DNA of 64,000 nt, from positions 2,244,668-2,308,667 of the forward strand of contig VZQC01010551.1 of NCBI GenBank assembly GCA_009823505.1. The letters run 5' to 3'. Below the pieces are notes generated by a model. That model did not search any database. It saw only the letters and a program-made list of their open reading frames with translations, and was not told the DNA's origin. The position numbers and the translations under genes were made by a program. Shown piece after piece: positions 55,647 through 64,000 of this stretch. Source of the stretch: Rhizomys pruinosus. Lineage: Eukaryota; Chordata; Mammalia; Rodentia; Spalacidae. Position 1 is the first letter of the stretch. Each line of letters opens with the position of its first letter.

Positions 55647-55763
55647 ATAAAGTCAAAGATAAAATTAAAGAGAAAGATAAGGAAAAAGAGAGAGAAAAAA
55701 AGAAGCATAAAGTAATGAGTGAGATCAAGAAGGAAAATGGAGATGTAAAGATTTTGCTGAAAA
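55647..55763 (+). CDS. RSBN1L: RSBN1L exon 2 (residues 182-220)
   Basis: The acceptor tctttcag and donor GTAAGT bound a 117-base exon. The G left over from exon 1 plus AT gives Asp182; the exon then reads KVKDKIKEKDKEKEREKKK, HKVMSEIKKENGDVKILLK and leaves one A for the next Ser codon. This Lys/Glu-rich segment matches RSBN1L from memory (DKIKDKIKERDKEKEREKKK in the human protein). It is probably a nuclear, disordered or coiled-coil-like basic region. The frame and phase (1/1) fit exon 1 exactly, which supports both exons belonging to one gene. The next exon is not within the remaining 8.2 kb. Confidence 0.95.
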
Positions 55764-55969
55764 GTAAGTTTGTGTTCAGTGAATTGTTCTTGTATTACAC
55801 TATTCAGTATATGCATTCACTAAGTTAGTAAAGTCAGGAATGCTATTTGATACTGATTTTTGCTGAGAATAAGAATACTGAAAAAAACGGGAAGCAAATG
55901 TATCAGGGAATTGTAATCTGCATGGTAACATGTTTTGGTCTATGTGTTTAAGGAGTCACTCAATGTTTT

Positions 55970-56235
55970 CTTTTTTGTTTTGTTTTGTTTTTGTATTTTG
56001 GAGACAGGGTTTCTCTTAGTCCCAGCTGGCCTGGAGCTCACTCTGTAGACCAGGCTGGCCTTAGACTCACAAAGATCTGCCTGCCTCTGCCTCCTGAGTG
56101 CTGGGATTAAAGGTGTGTGCCACCATGCCAGGCACTAAGGACGGTTCTTAGCCACCTTGTGGGTGCTGGGAATCGAACTGGGTCCTCTGCAAGTGCAATC
56201 AGTGCTCTTAACTGCTGAGCCATCCCTCCAGCCTG
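55970..56235 (-). mobile_element. B1 inserted in a B2
   Basis: B1 at 55975-56135, then the B2 core and head (56137-56235) ending gagccatccctccagcc. Mirrors 44898-45165. Confidence 0.88.
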
Positions 56236-56279
56236 TCAATGTTTTCTTTATTAAGTTCACTAAACAGTTATATTATTTC

Positions 56280-56400
56280 TTATTTTTTGAGACAGGACAA
56301 GGTCTCACTATGTAGCCCTGGCTTGCCTAGAATTTTCTATGTAGACTAGGCTATCCTCAAACTCATAGAGTGTCACATGTGTCTGTGATGGGTTTAGAAA
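56280..56400 (-). mobile_element. Old B1 SINE
   Basis: tttttgagacaggacaaggt to actaggctatcctcaaactc; truncated. Confidence 0.7.
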
Positions 56401-56464
56401 GTATGCTACCATTGCCTACCTTAAATTATTTTAAAAATAACTAATCTAATTCATGCACTATTTT

Positions 56465-56862
56465 TTAAAAAAGATTCGTTTTTATTTGTATGAGTGTTTT
56501 GCCTGCATGTATGTTTGTGTACCATGTGTGTGCACTGCCCACAGAGACCTGAAGATAGTGTTGGATCCTCTGCAACTGGAGTTATAGGGGCTTTTTAGGC
56601 TTTTTAGCTGCTGTTCAGTGCTGGGAATTGAACCTGGGTCCTCTGCAAGAGAAGCAAATGCTCTTAACTGTTGAGCCATATCTATAACCCCGGCATTACT
56701 ATTTTTTTTTTTTTTTTGTCTTTTTGAGACAGGGTCTCCCTGTAGTCCCAACTGTTCCTGGAACTCACTATGTAGACCAGGTTGGCCTTGAACTCCTGGA
56801 GATCTGTCTGCCTCTGACAGCCAAGAGGTGGGATTAGAGGCGTGCGCTACCCTACCAGGCCA
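56465..56862 (-). mobile_element. B2-type SINE followed by B1
   Basis: B2 at 56470-56693 (head ending gagccatatctataacccc), B1 at 56702-56862. Mirrors 44250-44665. Confidence 0.87.
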
Positions 56863-56949
56863 AATTACTAGTTTTTAATAATCATACAGTTTGAAGTATG
56901 TGGGAAAAGCAACTTTTAGCATGGTAGGGACGGCGAAAGAAGTGCTATT

Positions 56950-57197
56950 CTTTTTTTTTTTATTAATTTTTATTTCTGTATGTGTACAAATGTACTGTCT
57001 GCATGCAAGTCTGTGCACCTGTGCCGTGCAGTGCCGCGGAGGTCAGAAGTGGGTGTCGGATTCCCCTGGAGCTGGAGTTCCCCTGGAATTGGAGTTTCAG
57101 ACGGTTCTCAGCCGCCATGTGGGTGCTGGGGATCGAACCCGGGTCCTCTGCAAGAGCGGTCGGCGCTCTTACCCGCTAGGCCATCTCTCCAGCCCAA
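56950..57197 (-). mobile_element. B2 SINE, long variant
   Basis: Between two aagaagtgctattctt words (56938-56953 and 57196-57211), a clear target-site duplication. Confidence 0.94.
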
Positions 57198-57830
57198 GAA
57201 GTGCTATTCTTACAGATACTGGGCTGTAATTATCATTTCATAGTATAGCATCAAGAGGAAACATTTCATTCTGAGCTAAGCCAGAGGGTACTGTTTTATT
57301 CTGTTTCTTGCTTGTTTAAGAGTATTCTCTTATTGAAAAAAAAATACCCCTGTGGGTGTCTGCTTTTTGTTTTTTTTTTTTTTTTTTTTTTTTTTTCCCT
57401 GTTGTCAAGATTGTGTTCAATTACTGCTTACATATGGGATGGTGGGATGGGGAGAAGCAATTTGGGATAGAGAGTTAGGCAATACTATAATAATAAATCC
57501 CACCAGTAAATCTGAGCTGTTTCCAGAGTGAATTTATATTAGAATAGAATAGTCATAAATTCATTCAGATAGTAAGATAAGAAAGAACCACTGACCTTTA
57601 CTTCCTAGACAGCTGGGAAAGGCATTGGGCCATTCTGTTAAATTGACAGTTGTGGATCAGAACACTTTAACTTTGATTAATTTCAGATTGAATTGATGTG
57701 TTGATAAATCTTTGTATCTACAAAGGAAAAACAATCTACAATATCACATGCACAACAAAGTAACTAATTTGTATTAGTTTAGGTAAATGTGGACTCTCCA
57801 TTTTCATTTCATTTTTTTTGTCATGTTTCC
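57198..57830. other. Unassigned intron 2 sequence
   Basis: Contains a T-run (57371-57397). The rest is unique-looking and mirrored in the left arm (43300-43900). Confidence 0.45.
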
Positions 57831-57831
57831 A

Positions 57832-58097
57832 GGTTTTTTATTTATTTATTTCTTTATTATTTATTTTTTATTTCGTAGTGTATCAATGTACTGTCTGCAT
57901 GCAGGTTTGGCCAACGCACCCTGTGTGCATGCCACGGAGGTCATAAGAAAGGGTGTTGGATTCCCCTGAACTGGAGTTCTCCTCGAATTGGAGTTTCATA
58001 ATGGTTCTTGGCCGCCAATGTGGGTGCGTAGGGATCGAACCCGGGTCCTCTGTAGAGCGGCGGCGCTCTTAACCCACTAGGCCATCTCTCCAGCCCC
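57832..58097 (-). mobile_element. B2 SINE, long variant, with indels
   Basis: (TTTA)-like tail complement to ctctccagcccc. Indels such as ccaacgcaccctgtgtgcat suggest local low sequence quality even in this arm. Confidence 0.88.
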
Positions 58098-58214
58098 TCC
58101 AGGTGTTTTTTCATGTTTCTTTATATTAAACTTCTACACATCAGAAATTTAATTTTTCATAAGTACTTCTTTTACCACAAACATGTCACTTGGTTAATGT
58201 TAATGTTCCACAGT

Positions 58215-58306
58215 CCTTTCCTTCTATTTCTCTCTCTCTCTTTTTTTTTTTTCTCCCTCTCTCTCTCCTCTCTCTCCATAGCTTCTCTCACTCTCTCTTC
58301 TGTGTG
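58215..58306. repeat. (CT)n, T-run and (GT)n
   Basis: tctctctctctctttttttt ... ctctctctctcctctctctc ... gtgtgtgtgtgtggg. Confidence 0.85.
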
Positions 58307-58309
58307 TGT

Positions 58310-58560
58310 GTGTGGGTTTTCACTGTTTTGAGATAAAGTTTCATGTGCCTGGGCTGTCTTTGAACCACTATGTTAGTGATAACCTTGATCTGTTCTGCCT
58401 GCCTCCACCTCCTAAGATGCTAGGAAGGACAACTATGTGCCACTGTGCTCTGTTTATGCAGTACTGAGACTTGAACCCAGGGCCTTGTGCATGCTGGCAA
58501 GCTCTCTACCAATTTAGCTGATGCCCTGGCCCTTGCCCTTGTATTTTAACCATTATGTCC
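58310..58560 (-). mobile_element. B4 SINE (ID-B1 fusion)
   Basis: A B1-like half on the left, then the reverse complement of an ID head (gacttgaacccagggccttg ... ctctctaccaatttagctga). Confidence 0.75.
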
Positions 58561-58689
58561 TATAGATTGAAGCCATTTGAGGCAGGGACTGAACTAGCCA
58601 CACTTGGCTGCCAAGTAGATAATGATTAATACTTGAAATGTTTACTTAATTGCACCTTGGTTTTGTCAAATAAGTTGTTTTTTGTTTTT

Positions 58690-59900
58690 TTTTTAATTTA
58701 TTTTTTTTTTATTATTTTTAAGGGATTCTACAATAAATGACACGTGTTTTCAGATAACATTGAGTTACTCAGTTATGCTATACAATAGGTAATTGGTGCA
58801 TTTGGCAAGTATCTATGTCAAATTTTGAACAACCCAAGTTCCCATAGTCCAGTTGGAGAAGCTTGTAGCACAGGCAGGTTATCAAATCAGCGAGTCCAGA
58901 TTATATTCCGGTAGTCTCATGATTCACCCCTAATCTCTCCTCCGCAGCCTTACATTCTACCATGCCTCCCTTCCCCAGTTTTGTTTCCCTGGGCTTTGGG
59001 AAAGGGCACAAGTGGGTGAGAGAAGAAAACAGTCTAATTTCTTTGAGTGTCATTTTGGACTCCAGTCTGTTCAGTTGTTTCCCTTAATGGATTGACAGCT
59101 TTTCCAGTGATACCCTTTTTAAGTCAACTAAAGCAAAGCACAGCTATTGGATGTACAGGCATTTAAGATTACAGTACCAATTATTATGTCAAGCTAAGCT
59201 ATGAGCATAGGACAGATGCTTGGATGGTATAGGGTCTAATCGCAAACTGTGGGTTTCTCTATAAAGGGTTGATAAGTTCTTATTGTGGCTTATACAATCC
59301 TCCTAACCACTAGAGGACATAAAGCTTGTGGCATAGCTGTAGTTATTCCTCCAAGGAGAGAGCTAATAGCCAAATAGATTTGGGATATATATAGACACTG
59401 GCTGCCACTGTTGCACAGTATCTCTCCAGGCTGTTGAGGTGTAGCTGATATTGATGGGGAGTTTGCTTGTCTCAGGGAGACCAATATTTTTGCTGTATTG
59501 CTTTAGTGGCCTTTGGTAACGCTCTCTAGCATTTCAGAGGCCAGTTTTGTACGCTAGCAAGTGGACGTCTCATAACATTTTTCATGCTCACACCAGGTTC
59601 TTCGACAACAGGGACTTACTGCCTTTCTCCTTGCACATATCCCACTTATAGCAAAAGGCCTTTAATTTGGGGGGGGGCGGGTTTTGAATCCCCTAGCCAA
59701 CATCTCCTAGGCAGAATAATTCATTGCTGATGTCAGAGCTTTCCTGTAGTAATATATTTGGCTTAATTACACAACTTATAAACACTTTACTATTGAATTT
59801 GGCTCTAGATAGAGAAATATCCTTTCACAGTTCCTATGCCTATCAATCAATTAATTATGCCTGTTTTATAGGAAATTACCACTGTAATAAGTTTTTTAAT
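58690..59900 (-). mobile_element. Fragment related to the provirus interior
   Basis: Matches 13575-15000 of the provirus (gtctcatgattcacccc, accactagaggacataaagc, ccaggttcttcgacaacagg, tcacagttcctatgcctatc) but with many indels and no LTR. Its right end reaches the ctgttttata word also found at about 14947. The left end has the aagggattct-plus-A-rich junction seen at 25.9 kb. Confidence 0.72.
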
Positions 59901-59919
59901 TGGCTTGGTCAAATAGTTG

Positions 59920-60140
59920 TTTTCTTAAAATATTTTATTATTTTATGTGTATGAGTATATTGCCTGCTTGTATGTAAGTGGACCTGTGTTGTATAATCCC
60001 CACGGCATTCAGAAGAAGGTATTAGATTCCCCTGGAACTGGAGTTATAGGAGGTTGCTAGCTACCATGTGGGTGCTGGGAATCGAACTTGGGTCCTAGAC
60101 CATTCAGTGCTCTTAACTACTGAGCCATCTCTCCACCCCT
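59920..60140 (-). mobile_element. B2-type SINE
   Basis: aaatattttattattttatg tail complement to gagccatctctccacccc. Confidence 0.85.
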
Positions 60141-60615
60141 GTTTTCTTATTTGAATGTGAAGTGATATACATTTGTGTTATTGGAGAAACAATCTGTGAC
60201 CTAGGAATACTTAAGCTCATATGTTCTTCATTGACTACTAGATTCCTAACATACCATTAATGTGAACTACATCAATATAGAGATTATATACATACAAATA
60301 AATAGCCCATTCAATCATGATTTTTCTAAGAATATACAATAATGACCTTGACTTTGAAATAGATGGAAAATTTAGGAGTCAGTTTGAATTGATTAAAGGT
60401 GAAACTAATGATGCAACAGAAAAAAGAAATAATTTGTTACTTCTGGGATGACAGGAAAAATTTTAAATGTAGAATGGAGTTAAGTAGTAATTTATTGCTT
60501 TTCAGTGCTGTGAAGCTGGTGAGTGGAAGTGTAGAGCAAGTGCTGAGAATATTGACTGGTTTGCAGATACTCAGCAAGCGGATTAAGGAGCTTCAGACTT
60601 TGTTTTAAAGGTTTA
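60141..60615. other. Unassigned intron 2 sequence
   Basis: Includes a 69-codon + frame (60399-60608) whose sense content, e.g. VKLVSGSVEQVLRILTGLQI, looks protein-like but has no recognised parent. Mirrored antisense at 40450-40640. Confidence 0.4.
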
Positions 60616-60617
60616 TT

Positions 60618-61205
60618 TTTTAATTATTTGAGACAGGGTCTACCTATAGTCCCAGCTGGTCTGGAACTCACTCTGTAGACCAGGCTGGCCTTGAACTCAT
60701 AGAGGTGAGTTCCACCTGCCTCTGCCTCCGGAGTGCTAGGATTAAAGGTGTGTGCCACGAAGCCCATCTTTTCTTTTTTTTTTTTTTTTGTCTTTTTCGA
60801 GATAGGGTCTCCCTGTAGCCCCAGCTGTCCTGGAACTCGCTCTGTAGACCAGGCTGGCCTTGTGAACTCACAAAGATCTGCCTGCCTCTGGCCTCCGAGA
60901 GTGCTAGGATTAAAGGCGTGTGCCACCACGCTGGCGAAGCCCCGTCTTTAAAGACACGTTCTTGCTGGGCGTGGTGGTGCACGTCTTTGATCCTAGCACT
61001 TGGGAGGCAGAGGCAGGTGGATCTTTGTGAGTCCAGTGTGAGTCCATGGTACAGCTGAGGCTACAGGGAGACCTGTCTCCGAAAAGACCAAAAAAAAAAA
61101 AAAAAAAAAGACAGTTCTTAGCCACCATGTGGGTGCAAAGGAATCGAACCCAGGTCCCCTGCAAGAGCAGTAGGTACTCTTAACTGCTGAGCCATTTCTT
61201 CAGCC
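60618..61205. mobile_element. SINE cluster: B1 (-), B1 (-), B1 (+), B2 fragment (-)
   Basis: 60622-60770 and 60788-60935 are minus-strand B1; 60962-61110 is a + strand B1 with a short deletion; 61112-61205 is a B2 core and head, into which the B1 copies probably inserted. Confidence 0.87.
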
Positions 61206-62412
61206 ATTGAAAAATTAAATTTTTGTGATCAAAAAGTACAAAAACTGTCTTCCCTTTTTGGTGTGTAATGTATAGATAATTAAATGAGTGAAAACATGAT
61301 TCGTTTGGAAAAGCTACTCTAGTCCCCATTTTAAGAACCAAGTAAGTGTTGGCTGTTGTTAATCCAACTTATTTAGCATTGCGCCATGGTCAGGGAACAG
61401 CGTCCTCTGCTGTGGGTGTTCTGGAGCAATGAGATAGTCAGCTTGTTAGAGGCAAGATCCTAATATTAGTCAGTGTCTCATTTTTTCTTTTTGGCTTTGA
61501 GCTTTTTCTTTTCTCCTTACAGATTTTTTTTCTTTTAATAGTGTTGATGTTTCAAGCTGTAATACATATAAGCATTTGAAAATATAAAAATTACCAACTC
61601 TTTTCCACCTAAATCTCATTTTCTTTAAGTTTTTTTTAAAAGTTTTGTTGAGCATGTTGCTCATACCTGTAATTGTAGCATGCAGGAGACTGAAGCCTGA
61701 GGATTGAAAGTTCCAGGCCACCTTGGATAGCATAGTGAATTCCAGGTCAGCCTAGGTTACATAGTCCCAAGACTGACTAAAAAGAAAGAAAAAAAAATTA
61801 AATTGTATCAAGTTTCGTATGACTATGTGTACGTGTGTGTTTGCCCATCCATGTCTGTTTTCCTAGCCACCTTTTATTTTTAGTTATACATAATTTGAGA
61901 GTTGTCTAGGTTCCTTAGACAATAATTACATTCTTTCTGTTCTAAGTACTTTTCAAGGTCTTTTATTGTATCTGAATTACTGGGTTTTGTTAACAGAATG
62001 ATAGGTTTGGAGTAATGTGAACTTTTAATACTTTTTAAGGTAAGAGAAGAGCATTGATATTAAAAATGATCTTATTTGCTTAAGACATTTTAGAATTTTT
62101 TACATACGCATCTAATGTATTTTATACATACAGACAGGAAATGAGTGAGAGATTATACAAGGCTCTTAAAATTTCTTCAGTGAAAGCTAGCTTGGTTTAA
62201 TGTAAAGAATGCATTTTACCTGTTCTTTGGGGGTTCCCAAACCTCCCTTCAGGTTCTCTGATATGCTAGGAGAACTCACAGGGCTCAGCAATATAGTATT
62301 CTCATGCTCTGATTTGGTATCATAACAGTATACAAGGTAAAATCAGCCAGAGAAAAAGTGCATGGGATACTATGTATAGGATAAGCAAGCCTAAGTTCTA
62401 AGAGTCCTCTCT
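61206..62412. other. Mostly unassigned intron 2 sequence
   Basis: An old B1-like remnant at 61645-61790 (gagcatgttgctcatacctg ... ggttacatagtcccaagact). The rest is unique-looking and mirrored at 38600-39830. Confidence 0.45.
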
Positions 62413-62665
62413 CCGGGGCTGGAGAGATGGCCTAGTGGTTGAGAGCGCTGACCGCTCTTGCAGAGGACCTGGGTTCGATCCCCAGCACCCACATGGCGGT
62501 CGAGAACCGTCTGAAACTCCAATTCCAGGAGAACTCCAGTTCCAGGGGAGTCCGAGACCCTCTTCTGACCTCTGCGGCATTGCACAACACGGGTGCACAG
62601 ACTTGCATGCAGACAGTACATTCATGCACATAGAGAAATAAATAAAATTAATAAAAAAAAAAAAG
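62413..62665 (+). mobile_element. B2 SINE, long variant
   Basis: Complete. agagtcctctctc precedes the head and agagccctctctc follows the tail, an imperfect target-site duplication. Confidence 0.93.
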
Positions 62666-62867
62666 AGCCCTCTCTCAGTGGAATCACACAGCGGGTACTG
62701 AATTCAGTAGTAAATTGTGACAATATATGTGAAATGCTCTCTACTAGGGAAGCTCATTAGAGTCCCAGGGTTTTGTTTTGAGTTGGGGACATTGATACCA
62801 TCTGTTGGACCAAAATTCTGGATTTCTTGAAGGAAAACGAGTATTCATCATATAACATATTATTTTT

Positions 62868-63083
62868 AAATTTTATTTATTTATGCGTATGAATGTACTG
62901 TCTGCATGTAGGTTTGTGCACCCGTGTCGTGCAGTGCCGCGGAGGTCAGAAGAGGGTGTCGGATTCCCCTGGAACTGGAGTTACTGATGGTTCTCAGCTG
63001 CCATGTGGGTGCTGGGGATCGATCCTGGGTCCTCTGCAAGAGCAGTCGGTGCTCTTAACTGCTAGGCCATCTCTCCAGCCCCT
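62868..63083 (-). mobile_element. B2 SINE, short variant
   Basis: Complete. Flanked by taacatattattt (about 62854 and 63083), a target-site duplication. Confidence 0.94.
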
Positions 63084-63339
63084 AACATATTATTTGTACA
63101 AATACAAACAGTGAAGCACTGTAACCAATGCTAGCATGGGACAATTTTTATAAGCACTCATTTCTTTTTTTTTTAATTATTTTATGTGTATGAGTGTATA
63201 GCCCCTATAAGCACTCATTTCTAAAGTTCGCAGTCTCAGGTATATTTTCTACACACTGTCCTTCAGTGTTTACCAAGAGTGCCAGATGAATTTAGCTCCT
63301 TGATGCCTGATGTAAGAGTCTCTTACTGATTTCTTAATA
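63084..63339. other. Unassigned intron 2 sequence
   Basis: A short duplicated word, ataagcactcatttct, occurs at 63151 and 63206 either side of a B2-tail-like ttattttatgtgtatgagtg. Confidence 0.45.
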
Positions 63340-63816
63340 GTTTTCATTAAAAAAATTTATTATTTTATGTGTGTGAGTGTATTGCCAGGATGTATGTAAG
63401 TGCTCCTGTGTCATGCAGTACTCATGGAAGATAGAAGAGGATGTTGGGGGGGCTGGAGAGATGGCCTAGTGGTTAAGAGCACTGACTGCTCTTGCAGAGG
63501 ACCCAGGTTTGATTCCCAGCACCCACATGGCAGCTGAGAACCATCTTTAACTCCAGTTCCAGGGGAATCCAACGCCCTCTTCTGACCTCCGCAGCATTGC
63601 ACGACACGGGTGCACAAACCTACATGCAGACAGTACATTCATACACATAAAAATAAAATAAATAAAAAAAAAAAAGAAGAGGATGTTGGATCCCTGGAAC
63701 TGGAATTACAGGTGGTTGTTAGCTGCCATGTGGGTACTAGGATTTCAACCCAGGTCTTCTATAGTACTACAACTAGTAGTACTCTTAACCTCTGAGTTAT
63801 CCCTCCACCCCCTAGT
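63340..63816 (-). mobile_element. B2 split by an opposite-strand B2
   Basis: The minus-strand B2 halves (63345-63442, 63676-63812) are separated by a + strand B2 (63449-63672). The word agaagaggatgttgg is duplicated at the edges (63434 and 63676), the target-site duplication. Confidence 0.93.
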
Positions 63817-63954
63817 TTTCATTTTTAAGTTGTTGACTGTTATAATACTTTATTCATCTTTACTACTTATGAATAGACTAAATGTGTCTATTTCATTTCA
63901 AATTAGTGGGGCTTGGTATTAAGAGTAGTTTCTATTTTAAGTTTTAAAAATAAG

Positions 63955-64000
63955 GGTGCTGGAGAGATGGCTCAGCGGTTAAGAGCACTGACTGCTCTTG
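63955..64000 (+). mobile_element. B2 SINE head, cut by the window end
   Basis: ggtgctggagagatggctca ... gcactgactgctcttg; partner of the left-arm fragment at about 36900-36998. Confidence 0.9.

Larger units (their letters stand above)
50935..64000 (+). repeat. Right arm of the giant inverted repeat (runs off the window)
   Basis: The counterpart of 36950-50592. It is the arm in gene orientation, with an intact RSBN1L exon 2. Sequence is mostly clean, but about 57.85-59.7 kb also shows odd indels. The match continues to the last base, so the arm extends past 64000. Confidence 0.93.
55764..64000 (+). other. RSBN1L: RSBN1L intron 2 (partial)
   Basis: Sequence after the exon 2 donor. I found no third exon, for example the Lys-rich KKVKKKKKKKHKENE-type segment expected next. 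It is filled with SINEs and an ERV-like fragment. Confidence 0.8.

Noticed and set aside
36950..64000. Possibility of a CRISPR or phage-like repeat array
   Set aside because: The repeated units are dispersed eukaryotic SINEs with A-rich tails and target-site duplications, with no regular spacing.

Overview
The window is nuclear DNA from a mammal, most likely a muroid rodent other than laboratory mouse or rat. It is packed with rodent SINEs (B1, B2, B3, B4/ID-type), L1 3' ends, an ERVK-type provirus and a probable rodent-specific hAT (URR1-like) element. The B2 copies share a variant body (gcctagcggttaagagcgc ... cacgacacgggtgcac) that differs from the Mus/Rattus consensus as I know it. I cannot name the species.

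One protein gene is supported: the 5' part of RSBN1L (round spermatid basic protein 1-like) on the + strand. Bases 1-2800 are upstream intergenic DNA. A CpG-island promoter with two CCAAT boxes and a YY1-like ATGGCGG start lies at about 2990-3430. Coding exon 1 (3431-3974, 181 codons plus one base) ends at a good GT donor. Intron 1 then runs about 51.7 kb to exon 2 (55647-55763), which continues the frame as ...KPLPR/DKVKDKIKEK.... Exon 3 and beyond lie outside the window.

Intron 1 contains: a GC-rich minisatellite just after the donor (about 4003-4225); dense SINEs; a complete but apparently non-coding class II LTR provirus on the minus strand (13044-19573; about 275-bp LTRs, tRNA-Lys(CUU)-like primer site, several SINE insertions) embedded in a CCCCT-rich tract; an 801-base assembly gap (19803-20603); more SINEs, an ancient MaLR-like LTR and the hAT-like element; and an unclassified low-repeat stretch at 29.4-31.0 kb.

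The most unusual structure is a very large inverted repeat. About 36.95-50.59 kb (left arm) is the reverse complement of about 50.94-64.0 kb (right arm, running off the window), with a spacer of about 340 bp. Insertion-by-insertion the SINEs, the L1, an ERV-derived fragment and RSBN1L exon 2 are mirrored. The left arm carries many one-base indels, including frameshifts in its antisense exon-2 copy, whereas the right arm is mostly cleaner and holds exon 2 in the correct orientation. This looks more like uncorrected long-read gap fill (a fold-back read) than a true genomic palindrome, but only read-level evidence can decide. I found no CRISPR, operon, RNA gene or obvious new biological system.
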